Program-made: the position numbers and the translations under genes
The notes under the pieces: generated by a model
Told to the model about the DNA's origin: nothing
Seen by the model: only the letters and a program-made list of their open reading frames with translations
The model's database searches: none
Shown here: piece after piece, positions 1-7,830 of the stretch
How the letters are laid out: the number at the start of each line of letters is the position of its first letter
Position numbering within the stretch: position 1 is the first letter of the stretch
Origin: Zancudomyces culisetae
Lineage: Eukaryota > Kickxellomycota > Harpellomycetes > Harpellales > Legeriomycetaceae
NCBI GenBank assembly: GCA_001969505.1
Contig: LSSK01001710.1
Location: forward strand, 1 to 14,499
Direction of reading: 5' to 3'
Length of the DNA: 14,499 bases

Positions 1-1674
1 AAAGAAGTCTATAGCTTGTTCCCCGAGCTCGGGTATTTTGTGCTCCCTGAAAACCCACGTATGCGATACTACATCAAGCAACGGCCAAAGCTAGGGATAT
101 TTTTAGAGCGCCTAAAAGAAAAATATGAGATGCATATTTACACGATGGGCACGCGTAGCTATGCCGAGAGAGTAGCCAAACTGGTTGATCCGAATCACGA
201 GTATTTTCAAGAACGAATTTTATCGCGCGATGAATCCGGTTCAATCACACACAAGTCGATTAAGCGGCTATTTCCATGCGATGACAGCATGGTTGTGGTG
301 ATTGATGATCGTGGAGATATCTGGCAATGGAGCGACAATTTGGTTAAAGTTCGGCCATACAGCTTCTTTGGCGGTGTTGGTGATATCAACGCAGTGCGCA
401 CAAATAACAATAGTGAGAATGCCGTTAGGGTTGATGATGACAAAACTGAGAAAAAAAACAACGATGTACAGTTAGAGCAGGTTGAAAAGCTAACTAGAGA
501 GAAGCTTATTGTGGATCGAGACGCTGAGTTGGAGAATTTGTTGAATGTTTTGGAGCGAATTCACTCTTCGTTCTACCGTGATGAGGATAAAGTTGGTTCT
601 TTACCAGTATCACTAATAATGAATTCATTTAAAAGTCAAGCTTTAAAGGGAGCCAGAATTGTATTCAGTGGTATCTTTAGTAGTGGTATTGATGGTAGGC
701 AAACTGAGCTGTGGAAAATGACTGAGCAGTTTGGAGCAATCTGCGTCAGCTCTGGAGTTGTCGACGAGACAACAACACACGTAGTTGTTTCCAACACGAT
801 AATTTCGCAAACCAGCATTACCGAAAAAGTTAGACGTGCAAAACAAATCTCACTTGATATTCAACTTGAACAGAAAGAGCAGAAAGACGATCAAAACACA
901 AAACCAAAAAAGAGCATCGTGGCTGTGGTCAACCTTAACTGGCTGCACCAAGTGTTCAGCAAGTGGGAGTGGGTTGATGAGCGTCCATTCTTATTATTCA
1001 ACTATAACACAGATAGCAACCTCAACAACAATAATAGCAATGCGACTGTTGTAGTCCCATTTGACATTAAAGATCAGTTAGCCTCATCCATATCCTCGAT
1101 TACATTGAGTCAACTTGAAATCGAAGGTCAAAATACAGCTGGGTATACCATTCAAACAGAGATTGATACCGGGGTCGCTGGTTCGGACAACCAGTCCAAT
1201 GCCAAAGAAGCCGTGCAAATCGAGAGCTTGGTCGATCATGTGGACTGGGCTGAAGTTGATCGTGAACTAAACGAACTATCTGATTTTGACCAGTCAGATG
1301 GCTCTGATTCTGAACATACTTCTGGTGAAAACGAGAATGAAACCGAAAATGAAGATGAGGATGAGGATGAGGATGAAGATGGAATTGACGAGGAAAATGA
1401 AGAAAATGAAGAAAATGAGGAGAAGGAAGTGGAAGATGTGGAAAAGGTGAAAACCCTATACTCCGCTGACTATGTGGATGATTTACTACCAAATGGCAAA
1501 AGACCAAAACTCTTATCAGACCCACTTACTGACTTGAAAACCAACGTGCTAACCAATGATTCCGATAGTAAAGACAACAATGGGGATGAGAACATCGACA
1601 GTGTCGATGAATTTGATGACGAAGAGTTTGCCGACCTGATTCGCGATATCGACCATGAAACTTCTCTTGACTAA
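1..1674 (+). CDS. FCP1: FCP1-type RNA polymerase II CTD phosphatase, 5'-truncated by window edge
   Basis: This nuclear protein phosphatase removes phosphates from the C-terminal repeat domain of the largest RNA polymerase II subunit, recycling the polymerase. The frame is open from base 1, giving 557 residues, and no start lies in the window; the codon at 16 is an internal TTG. Counting from base 1, the HAD-type phosphatase domain shows YEMHIYTMGTR (about 42-52), SRDESG (75-80) and VIDDRGD (100-106, the acidic motif III). The DXDX(T/V) nucleophile motif must lie upstream of the window. A BRCT domain covers about 214-335 (GARIVFSG to the tryptophan-containing NLNWLHQVFSKW) with a charged insertion of about 20 residues. 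Then follow an Asn-rich linker, a short VDWAEVDREL segment, a very acidic tract (about 442-479), a basic NGKRPKL stretch that could be a nuclear signal, and an acidic-hydrophobic tail (DEFDDEEFADLIRDI) like the TFIIF-binding end of the family. The stop is TAA. The family call is very secure. Confidence 0.95.
   Translation, partial: KEVYSLFPELGYFVLPENPRMRYYIKQRPKLGIFLERLKEKYEMHIYTMGTRSYAERVAKLVDPNHEYFQERILSRDESGSITHKSIKRLFPCDDSMVVVIDDRGDIWQWSDNLVKVRPYSFFGGVGDINAVRTNNNSENAVRVDDDKTEKKNNDVQLEQVEKLTREKLIVDRDAELENLLNVLERIHSSFYRDEDKVGSLPVSLIMNSFKSQALKGARIVFSGIFSSGIDGRQTELWKMTEQFGAICVSSGVVDETTTHVVVSNTIISQTSITEKVRRAKQISLDIQLEQKEQKDDQNTKPKKSIVAVVNLNWLHQVFSKWEWVDERPFLLFNYNTDSNLNNNNSNATVVVPFDIKDQLASSISSITLSQLEIEGQNTAGYTIQTEIDTGVAGSDNQSNAKEAVQIESLVDHVDWAEVDRELNELSDFDQSDGSDSEHTSGENENETENEDEDEDEDEDGIDEENEENEENEEKEVEDVEKVKTLYSADYVDDLLPNGKRPKLLSDPLTDLKTNVLTNDSDSKDNNGDENIDSVDEFDDEEFADLIRDIDHETSLD
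1351..1431 (+). repeat. Coding acidic microsatellite in FCP1
   Basis: Tandem GATGAG hexamers followed by GAAAATGAA units encode alternating Asp/Glu and then Glu-Glu-Asn repeats. The reading frame is kept throughout. Acidic low complexity is usual between the BRCT domain and the C-terminus of FCP1 proteins, so this looks like normal length-variable linker. Confidence 0.8.
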
Positions 1675-2115
1675 ACTAGCCCATACCAACCTAAATTAAA
1701 TCGCATTCATCTCTTTACTCTTTTTTTTTGTAATTTTATCTGTCTTTTTTCATCGTATTTCCATTCACACCTTTCCCCCCTTTTTTTATCATGTGTTTTT
1801 ATAACGTATTGGCGATTCCAGCCTAAGTAGTAAAATTTTCTTAACACATACTTGTCATTTTTCACATGGTGGGGGGGGGGAGGTTTCAACTCAAAACAAA
1901 CTATCCCTTAAAATTGTTGGTAAACCAGTACTACAGATTGTGTGTTGGGTTCCATTTCGTTGGTCTGCTTAGGAGTTTATAATATACATATGTACATTAC
2001 CCGAAACTAAGCACAGACTGAACTTCAAAAAGGCAGCTATTAGAATCCATTCCCTATTTCTTATACAAAACTATTTTCTTTACATTTCACAATAAACAAA
2101 CCAGAGTAAAGAAAT
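1675..2115. other. Intergenic spacer FCP1 to Nudix gene
   Basis: Likely FCP1 3' UTR followed by the Nudix promoter. It holds T-rich tracts (1719-1728 and 1777-1788), a G10 homopolymer at 1871-1880, and a TATAATATA stretch at 1978-1986 that lies about 130 bases before the Nudix ATG and is only a weak promoter candidate. No coding pattern is seen. Confidence 0.6.
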
Positions 2116-3510
2116 ATGCCTGCTGCAAAACTTCCATTCCATGTACCCATCCCCTCAAGCTCGTAAGTCCTTTTTTTTTATTACTTCGCTTGACCCTTGA
2201 GAACACACGGTAGAAAACACTTTTTTTATATATTCATGTGTGTGTGTGTGTATTTTTTTCTGTTTCGTCTGTGATCATAGGCAAATGCCCATTCAAGCAC
2301 CAAGCATTCAACACCAACACAGCTCTATATTTACAGAATAATAGTCACGAGACCAATACTTGACAAGGCAAAGGCACGTAAGCTTAAATGCAACTACGAG
2401 CTTTTGATGACCCAAAGGTAATTCGAGCTCTATCTTAGGATATATTTACATTTGTGGTAATTCTGAACATTCAGGTATACATCTACATTGAATATTCTTA
2501 GGGTTGGGAGTGGAAATTTTGGAGGTGCTGTGGTTTTCCCAGGGGGGAAACTCGAGGAGCAATCAGACTACAAATTGGCCTCTAAATATGTTGATGGTAA
2601 TATTGATAGCCAAACTGCACTAAAAATTTGTTCGTTGCGCGAGACGTTTGAGGAAACAGGTTTGGATCTGCTCCAAGGTCTAAAAAACGATAGCACAAAT
2701 GCCACTGGTAGCGGTAGTGTCGACATCGGGACACACAAGGACGCTCAGTATAACAATAAAAAGGGTATATTCAGTATTAACGACTTGAGCTTATTTGCGC
2801 ATTGGATCACACCGACTCATATTCCAAAACGGTTTGACACCTATTTCTACATGCTGAATCTCCCACAGGAGCTGGAATTGGATTCTAGCAACCAAGAAGA
2901 CCAGAATATGCATAACTTGATACATCATCAAATTTATAAATCGAATGACAGCTACAAACTCCAATCAAACGAAGTTGTAAAATTATTTTGGTCAACACCT
3001 GGTCAGTATCTTGACGACTTTCACAGCAACAAAGAAAACAAGATAATCCTGTACCCTCCCCAGTACTATATGCTAAATGCTATTGCACAATTTGCAACAT
3101 TCCAAGAGCTAAAAAAATATGTTGATACTCACTCGCATTTAGTAGAGCCAATTACACCTGCTTTACTAAAGCAAAAGCCCCCGCCATCTAGTGATGGCAA
3201 TCGCGATGCTGAAGCCAAGAAAAAACAGCAAAAACAGCAGGTGTTGCTATTCAATGGTGACTATCAGTATCCGGGTCATACATCTCAGTCACCTATTATT
3301 GAAAGTTCAACACCAAACGCTCCATCAAAGTCTACAAGTGCTGATAATGCAGCCCAGCCACTACATCGAATTTATTTGAATGCTGGAATGCACAAACTGC
3401 GTCTTGTTGAAAACATGGGCAAAATACCTCAGCGTTTGCATTCACCTCATGCTCAACAATCGGTACATGCTCTTGCCTGTTCCTCATCCACTCCAATATC
3501 TAAGCTTTAA
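2116..3510 (+). CDS. Peroxisomal Nudix hydrolase, NUDT19-like (three exons)
   Basis: Predicted to hydrolyse the diphosphate of CoA or acyl-CoA in peroxisomes. I join exons 2116-2162, 2337-2417 and 2475-3510, giving 387 residues. Splicing restores the N-terminal beta strand (SSSIIVTRPIL, about 14-24, then NYELLMTQR, 35-43), which the uninterrupted frame from 2488 lacks. The Nudix box is split by an insertion, as in NUDT19 relatives: VFPGGKLEE (63-71), then LRETFEETG (97-105) with the metal-binding glutamates. Further family marks are HWITP (152-156), KRFDTYF (161-167) and LYPPQYYML (235-243). Residues after about 270 are low-complexity and Lys/Gln-rich. The C-terminus is SKL, a canonical type 1 peroxisomal targeting signal. 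The ATG at 2116 has A at -3. A possible AATAAA lies at 3637-3642. The family and PTS1 are secure; exact substrate and exon 1 are inferred. Confidence 0.88.
2163..2336 (+). other. Intron 1 of the Nudix gene
   Basis: The donor is GTAAGT at 2163 and the acceptor is TTTACAG ending at 2336 (174 nt, phase 2). It contains T-runs and a TG microsatellite (about 2236-2251). Two earlier acceptor-like sites, CATAG ending at 2280 and ACACAG ending at 2322, lie upstream; only the 2336 site keeps the reading frame. A CAAC near 2308-2317 could hold the branch adenosine, but no strict TACTAAC is present. Confidence 0.75.
2418..2474 (+). other. Intron 2 of the Nudix gene
   Basis: Donor GTAATT at 2418 and acceptor TTCAG ending at 2474 (57 nt, phase 2). 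It joins NYELLMTQ through a split Arg codon to YTSTLNILRVGSG, which matches the expected strand-loop before the Nudix box. TCTGAAC at 2462-2468 is close to the acceptor and may be the branch region, though it is rather near. Confidence 0.85.
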
Positions 3511-3705
3511 GTTTTCTTTATCACTCACTTCTTAAAATTGTGTTTATCACTAATATTTGATTTGTTTATTTTATTATAATTATCTGCTAGTGTAATGAAC
3601 TGATGCGGTTCAGTTCCCTAAGTGGTCTGCATACCAAATAAACTATCGAACCTTTAAATCCAAATGCATTTAAAATATTTTTGCATTTAACATTTTACTA
3701 TATCC

Positions 3706-3790
3706 ATACTATTATTATTGTTGTTATTTTTATTATTGTTATTGTTACTGGTATTGTTATTATTGCTTTTGTTATTATTATTACTGTAAT
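3706..3790 (+). repeat. Imperfect ATT/GTT trinucleotide microsatellite
   Basis: About 85 bases are built almost entirely of ATT and GTT triplets with scattered interruptions. Translated, they give a run of Ile and Val that mimics a membrane segment, so any reading frame here should be viewed as spurious. Confidence 0.85.
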
Positions 3791-3870
3791 TCATGGATTT
3801 GTCTACAAGTTACCAAGGCACGATTGTCAAACAATGGGAAAGAAAAGTCAAAAGGAACATATAAAAAAGA

Positions 3871-3936
3871 ATATAATAGAATAAAATAGAAAAAAATAGA
3901 AAAAAATAGAAAAAAATAGAAAAAAATAGAAAAAAC
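3871..3936 (+). repeat. 10-bp tandem repeat of phased A-tracts
   Basis: Four exact copies of AAAAAATAGA occupy 3891-3930, a fifth partial copy follows, and two diverged copies (ATATAATAGA, ATAAAATAGA) precede. The period is exactly 10 bp, close to one helical turn, and each unit carries an A6-A7 tract. In-phase A-tracts are the textbook cause of intrinsic DNA curvature. The array lies about 360 bp after the Nudix stop and 560 bp before the DUF1295 ATG. Confidence 0.92.
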
Positions 3937-4425
3937 GGAGGAGGACTGGGAATTATTTTTAGCAAATAGTCTTCAAACCAAGGATAGTTGTTGTATTTGG
4001 CTTAATACAAGTAGAATAACAATAAATATAGATCCGTTAAAAACGGAACAAAATATGCAGTGACAACCAAAGAAAACACAGCACTAGATGAAAAGAATAA
4101 AAAGTAATTATCAAGGGAAGATTTATTAATCCTGCCAATAGACTATGCGATATTATTGACCTATACTTAGACGTGATTATCTTTACAAATTATTTGCATT
4201 TGTCAGCAGCAAGGTCTTGGCTGTGTAAAAGCTTCAATATTACAGGAAGAAATAGGCAAGCTTTGTGTAGTTCCAATGAAATCAGTCCTCACCCGATGTT
4301 TTGGAGGCTGAGTTTGGAAAATGGTTAATGCCAAGTCAATTTGTCAGAGAGTGGTAAAAATTCACATTCATTAAAAAGATTAACAAGCTAGGTCGAAAAA
4401 AATTTTTTTTGTCAAATGAGTTTAT

Positions 4426-4432
4426 TATATAA
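4426..4432 (+). promoter_or_regulatory. Possible TATA box for DUF1295 copy 1
   Basis: TATATAA lies 74 bases upstream of the ATG at 4500, a plausible distance for a fungal core promoter. In AT-rich DNA such matches are common, so this is suggestive only. Confidence 0.35.
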
Positions 4433-4499
4433 CTATCAACGTCAGAATAAAATGACTTAATAGACTTAAAAAATTGACTTTTAATCCAAGAGTATAAAG

Positions 4500-5759
4500 A
4501 TGGAATTAAGAACACCTTTTGGAACAATTGTAGAGTATCTTGGAGGCATAAGAGGAAGCGGGGCGGGTAAGCAGCCTACCGGACCAAACACGGTGACTAG
4601 CTTTACTGAGCCGATGATTTTCAATTTATCTCTATCACTAGCGATTGGCATTGTGTGCTGGATACTTTCGCTTATACCTGTGGGGAAAAAGAATAAAAAA
4701 GCGCGCAACTATTCGTATGGGGACAGGGTATGGGGACTCGCACCAATATTTTACTCTGGATATAATTTGTATTATTTGATAGTACACGACAACTCACTAC
4801 GAGATTACACAGGCGGAAAAAACCTGGTTGTTGGTACTGACTTGTTCGGAAAATATGTGTCTTTGGAAAGTTTCAACGTAATTTGTAACAGTATTGCGAG
4901 GTACTCCCGGATGTGGGTGGTCTGTGCTATTGTAACTATTTGGGGAGCTAGACTCACTCATCATTTCTATCGACGCGGGTATTATTCACTTGATGAACAG
5001 GATTATCGATGGTTGGTGATAAAATCTCGATTTAAACGCAAAATTAGCTGGGAGATATACAACTTTTTGTTTATTGGGCTTTTTCAAAATCTTTTGTCAC
5101 TTTTTATGACTGTCCCGGTTTATTTGCTGTATCAACTGGAGTTATCCAACACATTATCCACTTCCTTGACAGCTGTCGATTACTTTTTTTACCTTTTGCT
5201 CCTAGGTAGTGTTGCTCTGGAAGCTATTTCTGATAAACAAATGTCAGACTTTCAAAAAAGGAAAAGACAGTACCTTCAAAAACAATCAGCGTCAGGGAAT
5301 GGAGAAAAAACTGACGAGAAAAAAGCTAGTAGCCGGTCCAAAGGTGGTAATGCAATCAAAACTAACGATCTCGATCACCTGTACTACTCTGTTATTGGAT
5401 TTAACTGTACTGGGTTGTTTGGTCTCTCAAGGCATCCAAACTATTTCGCTGATGTCTCGTTTTGGGTGTTAATTTTCATGTACCCGGTGTTTGTTTTGTT
5501 AACATCGCCACTTTCCCGCACTGGCGGCAGTGTTAATGGCATCGAAGTATTTTCTATTTCACTTGGCTTTCTGATATTCCCTGCTATATTCTTTGTGGTA
5601 TTTGTACTTAGTATCAGGTTGACGGAGTCTCTTTCGGCAAAAAAGTATCGATACTACACACTCTATCAAAAGAGTACAAGTGTGCTTTTGCCATGGCCTG
5701 CCTTCGCTTCGAGCACCTCTTTTGTTGAAAATGTACTTGCAAACAACAAATCCGAATAA
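4500..5759 (+). CDS. DUF1295 / steroid 5-alpha-reductase-like membrane protein, copy 1
   Basis: A 419-residue multi-pass membrane protein of the DUF1295 family, related to the C-terminal domain of steroid 5-alpha reductases and isoprenylcysteine methyltransferases. It is probably an ER or other endomembrane oxidoreductase; the substrate is unknown. Hydrophobic segments lie near 38-61, 77-95, 138-150, 186-212, 226-243, 319-336 and 350-371. Conserved blocks are YSYGDRVWGLAPIFYSGY (71-88), IWGARLTHHFYRRGYYS (147-163) with EQDYRW (166-171), FNCTGLFGLSRHPNYFAD (301-318), and RLTESLSAKKYRYYTLYQ (373-390). The SRHPNYFA and C-terminal R-E-Y-Y block are where the superfamily binds its cofactor. A Lys/Ser-rich loop (about 252-290) is roughly 25 residues longer than in copy 2. 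The ATG has A at -3 and no introns are needed. An AATAAA lies at 5820-5825. The family call is secure; the reaction is not. Confidence 0.9.
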   Translation: MELRTPFGTIVEYLGGIRGSGAGKQPTGPNTVTSFTEPMIFNLSLSLAIGIVCWILSLIPVGKKNKKARNYSYGDRVWGLAPIFYSGYNLYYLIVHDNSLRDYTGGKNLVVGTDLFGKYVSLESFNVICNSIARYSRMWVVCAIVTIWGARLTHHFYRRGYYSLDEQDYRWLVIKSRFKRKISWEIYNFLFIGLFQNLLSLFMTVPVYLLYQLELSNTLSTSLTAVDYFFYLLLLGSVALEAISDKQMSDFQKRKRQYLQKQSASGNGEKTDEKKASSRSKGGNAIKTNDLDHLYYSVIGFNCTGLFGLSRHPNYFADVSFWVLIFMYPVFVLLTSPLSRTGGSVNGIEVFSISLGFLIFPAIFFVVFVLSIRLTESLSAKKYRYYTLYQKSTSVLLPWPAFASSTSFVENVLANNKSE

Positions 5760-6228
5760 GAAATTTTATGTTATAATACTTGTTTTGGTTTGATCTTAGT
5801 TTATTTTACACAACTAATGAATAAAAAGCCTGTGAATGAGTAGTCCAAAGCGAAGAAATAAAATCTATGATTGGACTTGACCAATGAAGTCAGTGTTTTA
5901 TGGAGTCAACTATATACATTTCTTCATATCGTTCCTCCTGTGTCATGAAAGAAACTAACTGAATTAAAGAGGTTTTTGAAATTATGTAAATGATATTCAA
6001 GAGGGTCAGCTATCAAAGATAAACTTTTAAGGATTATCTTTTCTAGTTGATCAGGTTATTAACTCCATTTTTATTTTCATCCTCATTCTCCCCCACTTCA
6101 AAACGATGAAGATCAGAGTAAATGGTATTAGTGGTGGGTAAAGATACGTTCCTTGTGTTTGCATTGACGAGTATACACTTTTCTGTATTTTTGCGGACAT
6201 AGCTTTGTGCAGTTTATGATTATATTGG

Positions 6229-6234
6229 CACGTG
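6229..6234. promoter_or_regulatory. CACGTG E-box, candidate bHLH site
   Basis: This palindrome is the core site of fungal bHLH factors such as Cbf1 and Pho4. It lies about 430 bases upstream of DUF1295 copy 2. A single six-base match proves nothing by itself. Confidence 0.25.
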
Positions 6235-6256
6235 AACTTTAAATACAGGAATACAC

Positions 6257-6297
6257 GAGGTGGAGGGTCATCATTCTAAGAAAACATTTTCCACCTC
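6257..6297. repeat. Inverted repeat GAGGTGGA ... TCCACCTC
   Basis: Eight perfectly complementary bases on each side can be extended inwards by three G-T wobble pairs (GGG against TTT), leaving a 19-base loop. It is unusually GC-rich for this spacer. It may act as an RNA hairpin in a transcript or as two opposed protein-binding sites. Confidence 0.5.
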
Positions 6298-6370
6298 ACT
6301 CTTGCTTTAATTGGTGGGGTTTCAGCAAATAAATAGTCAGCTATTAGATAATAATCAATATACAAATAAA

Positions 6371-6378
6371 TATATATA
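6371..6378 (+). promoter_or_regulatory. Possible TATA box upstream of DUF1295 copy 2
   Basis: TATATATA lies 46 bases before an ATG-ATG pair at 6417 and 292 bases before the main start. If it is used, the mRNA leader would be long and would contain the small upstream frame. Confidence 0.25.
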
Positions 6379-6416
6379 TGCAGTTTATCAAATTTTTTTC
6401 TTTGCAACGAAACAAA

Positions 6417-6491
6417 ATGATGGAAAAGAACACTGAACAAACTGGAATCGCGCATTCAAAATGGGAATGGTGGGAGCAAAAGAAAAAATAG
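6417..6491 (+). CDS. Possible upstream ORF, 24 codons, before DUF1295 copy 2
   Basis: A short frame starts with two ATGs in an A-rich context (ACAAAATG) and ends TAG after a Trp-rich, charged peptide (SKWEWWEQKKK end). It lies 171 bases upstream of the main ATG. It could be a regulatory uORF if transcription starts near the TATATATA element, or simply a chance frame. There is no homology evidence for it. Confidence 0.2.
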   Translation: MMEKNTEQTGIAHSKWEWWEQKKK

Positions 6492-6662
6492 GCCGTTAAC
6501 CCAGCTGTTGCAAAACTGCCAGTGTTTTTTCCTAGTTAATCAAATTAGCCTTCTTTTATAATTTTCGATTTATTTCTTATGATTAAATGCAAAAATAAAT
6601 AAAAAACTCTCTAAAAAAAACAAAGTCTTAAGAGTAAAGCATTAATTTTATCAACCTCGAAG

Positions 6663-7823
6663 ATGGATTTTACAACACCCCTCGAAACTTATGAAGAATT
6701 TTGGCAAAAATATGTGACTTATACACTCAAAAGCAATGGGGGAAGCAGGATCGCAGCAGGGGGTTTAGAATATATAACTAACTATCCGGATCCATTAATT
6801 TTCAATACACTTCTGTGCCTAGGTTCGGCATTTGGATGTTGGTTACTTTCACTGTTACCAGTGGGAAGGGAAAAGAAACGAAATTACTCATATATAGATA
6901 GAATATGGTCAATAACACCAATAATATACTCAGCATACTACTGTTACTATATAACGATAACAAGCGAGATACTAGGGACTTGTTTAGGAGAAAAGAAGCT
7001 TATTGATGGAATAACGGTATATGAGGGAAGATATATTGATTTTAGTTGGATAAATTTGGTATATGCCAGTATATTAAAATATTATCGGTTATGGACAGTA
7101 AGCTTTCTAGTTATGATATGGGGGCTGAGGTTAACATACAACTTTTATCGAAGAGAAGGATACAGTTTAAGCGAGCAGGACTACAGATGGTCGATCATAC
7201 AAAATAAGGTAAATAACGCTTTATTCTGGGAGCTCTTCAACTTTTTCTTCACGAGCCTTTTTCAAAGCATTTTACTGTTAGCAATAACTTTTCCGGTATA
7301 CCTGGTATACCAACTTGAGGTGCTTAACATTATTACAAGTTTCCCACCAATCGATCATGTCTTTTATGGCCTGCTTCTTTCTTGCATTCTGTTCGAAACT
7401 GTATCTGATCAGCAAGTGTGGAACTTTCATAAACTGAAATCCTCAGCCCACTCAAAACATCACAAATCTACCGACAAAAGTTTACGCTATACCTCCCTTG
7501 GGTTCAATTGCTCCGGCCTCTTTAGACTATCCAGACACCCAAACTACTTTGCCGAACAATCTTTCTGGGTATTAATCCTTCTTTATCCTCTAACTATTTT
7601 ATTTTGCTCACAAATTGGTGTTCATCAAGATATTCTGATTTATTTTTCCCCTGGAGTACTTGTGTTGTTGCTGCTGTTCCATTTTAGCACCAGGCTAACA
7701 GAGTCCATTTCATCCTCCAAATATCCCTACTACTCCCTCTATCAAAAAACTACCAATCGGTTTTTGCCTATGCCCACCAAGTCCCTTTTTTACTACATTA
7801 CTGAAAAACAGAAATGCCACTAA
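6663..7823 (+). CDS. DUF1295 / steroid 5-alpha-reductase-like membrane protein, copy 2
   Basis: A 386-residue paralogue of the preceding gene, colinear with it over nearly its whole length. Shared blocks are NYSYIDRIWSITPIIYSAYY (74-93), IWGLRLTYNFYRREGYSLSEQDYRW (152-176), FNCSGLFRLSRHPNYFAEQSFW (281-302) and RLTESISSSKYPYYSLYQKT (344-363). Hydrophobic segments lie near 45-66, 83-100, 145-157, 191-217, 232-247, 301-315 and 326-341. The charged loop after the fifth segment is shorter and His/Ser/Lys-rich. The role is the same as copy 1: an endomembrane oxidoreductase of unknown substrate. Codon use is odd: 15 of 21 Ile codons up to residue 208 are ATA, none of the 11 after it are, and TCC and ACC codons occur only in the later part. 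The ATG has A at -3. The DNA has diverged strongly from copy 1, so the duplication is not recent. Confidence 0.9.
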   Translation: MDFTTPLETYEEFWQKYVTYTLKSNGGSRIAAGGLEYITNYPDPLIFNTLLCLGSAFGCWLLSLLPVGREKKRNYSYIDRIWSITPIIYSAYYCYYITITSEILGTCLGEKKLIDGITVYEGRYIDFSWINLVYASILKYYRLWTVSFLVMIWGLRLTYNFYRREGYSLSEQDYRWSIIQNKVNNALFWELFNFFFTSLFQSILLLAITFPVYLVYQLEVLNIITSFPPIDHVFYGLLLSCILFETVSDQQVWNFHKLKSSAHSKHHKSTDKSLRYTSLGFNCSGLFRLSRHPNYFAEQSFWVLILLYPLTILFCSQIGVHQDILIYFSPGVLVLLLLFHFSTRLTESISSSKYPYYSLYQKTTNRFLPMPTKSLFYYITEKQKCH

Positions 7824-7830
7824 ACTTTGT

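Larger units (their letters stand above)
3511..4499. other. Intergenic spacer Nudix to DUF1295 copy 1
   Basis: About 1 kb without a credible gene. It contains a probable Nudix poly(A) signal (AATAAA, 3637-3642), a TTN microsatellite, a phased A-tract array, a small TCCGTT/AACGGA hairpin (4033-4047), an A/T palindromic run near 4396-4410 and a TATATAA element at 4426-4432. The 67-codon frame across the microsatellite is only translated repeat. Confidence 0.6.
5760..6662. other. Intergenic spacer between the DUF1295 copies
   Basis: This holds the 3' UTR of copy 1 and the promoter of copy 2. Seen here are a CACGTG E-box palindrome (6229-6234), an inverted repeat GAGGTGGA/TCCACCTC (6257-6297), TATATATA (6371-6378) and a 24-codon reading frame beginning ATGATG at 6417. 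I see no fragment of a third DUF1295 copy. Confidence 0.55.

Noticed and set aside
1100-1525. 141-codon minus-strand frame opposite FCP1
   Set aside because: It is the reverse complement of the acidic repeat (His/Pro/Phe-rich) within a well-supported gene; no independent support.
2488-2490. Start of the Nudix protein at an internal TTG
   Set aside because: The frame lacks the conserved N-terminal strand; splicing from exons at 2116 and 2337 restores it with an ordinary ATG.
3681-3884. 67-codon frame that looks like a membrane protein
   Set aside because: Its hydrophobic part is translated ATT/GTT microsatellite and its end is translated A-tract repeat.
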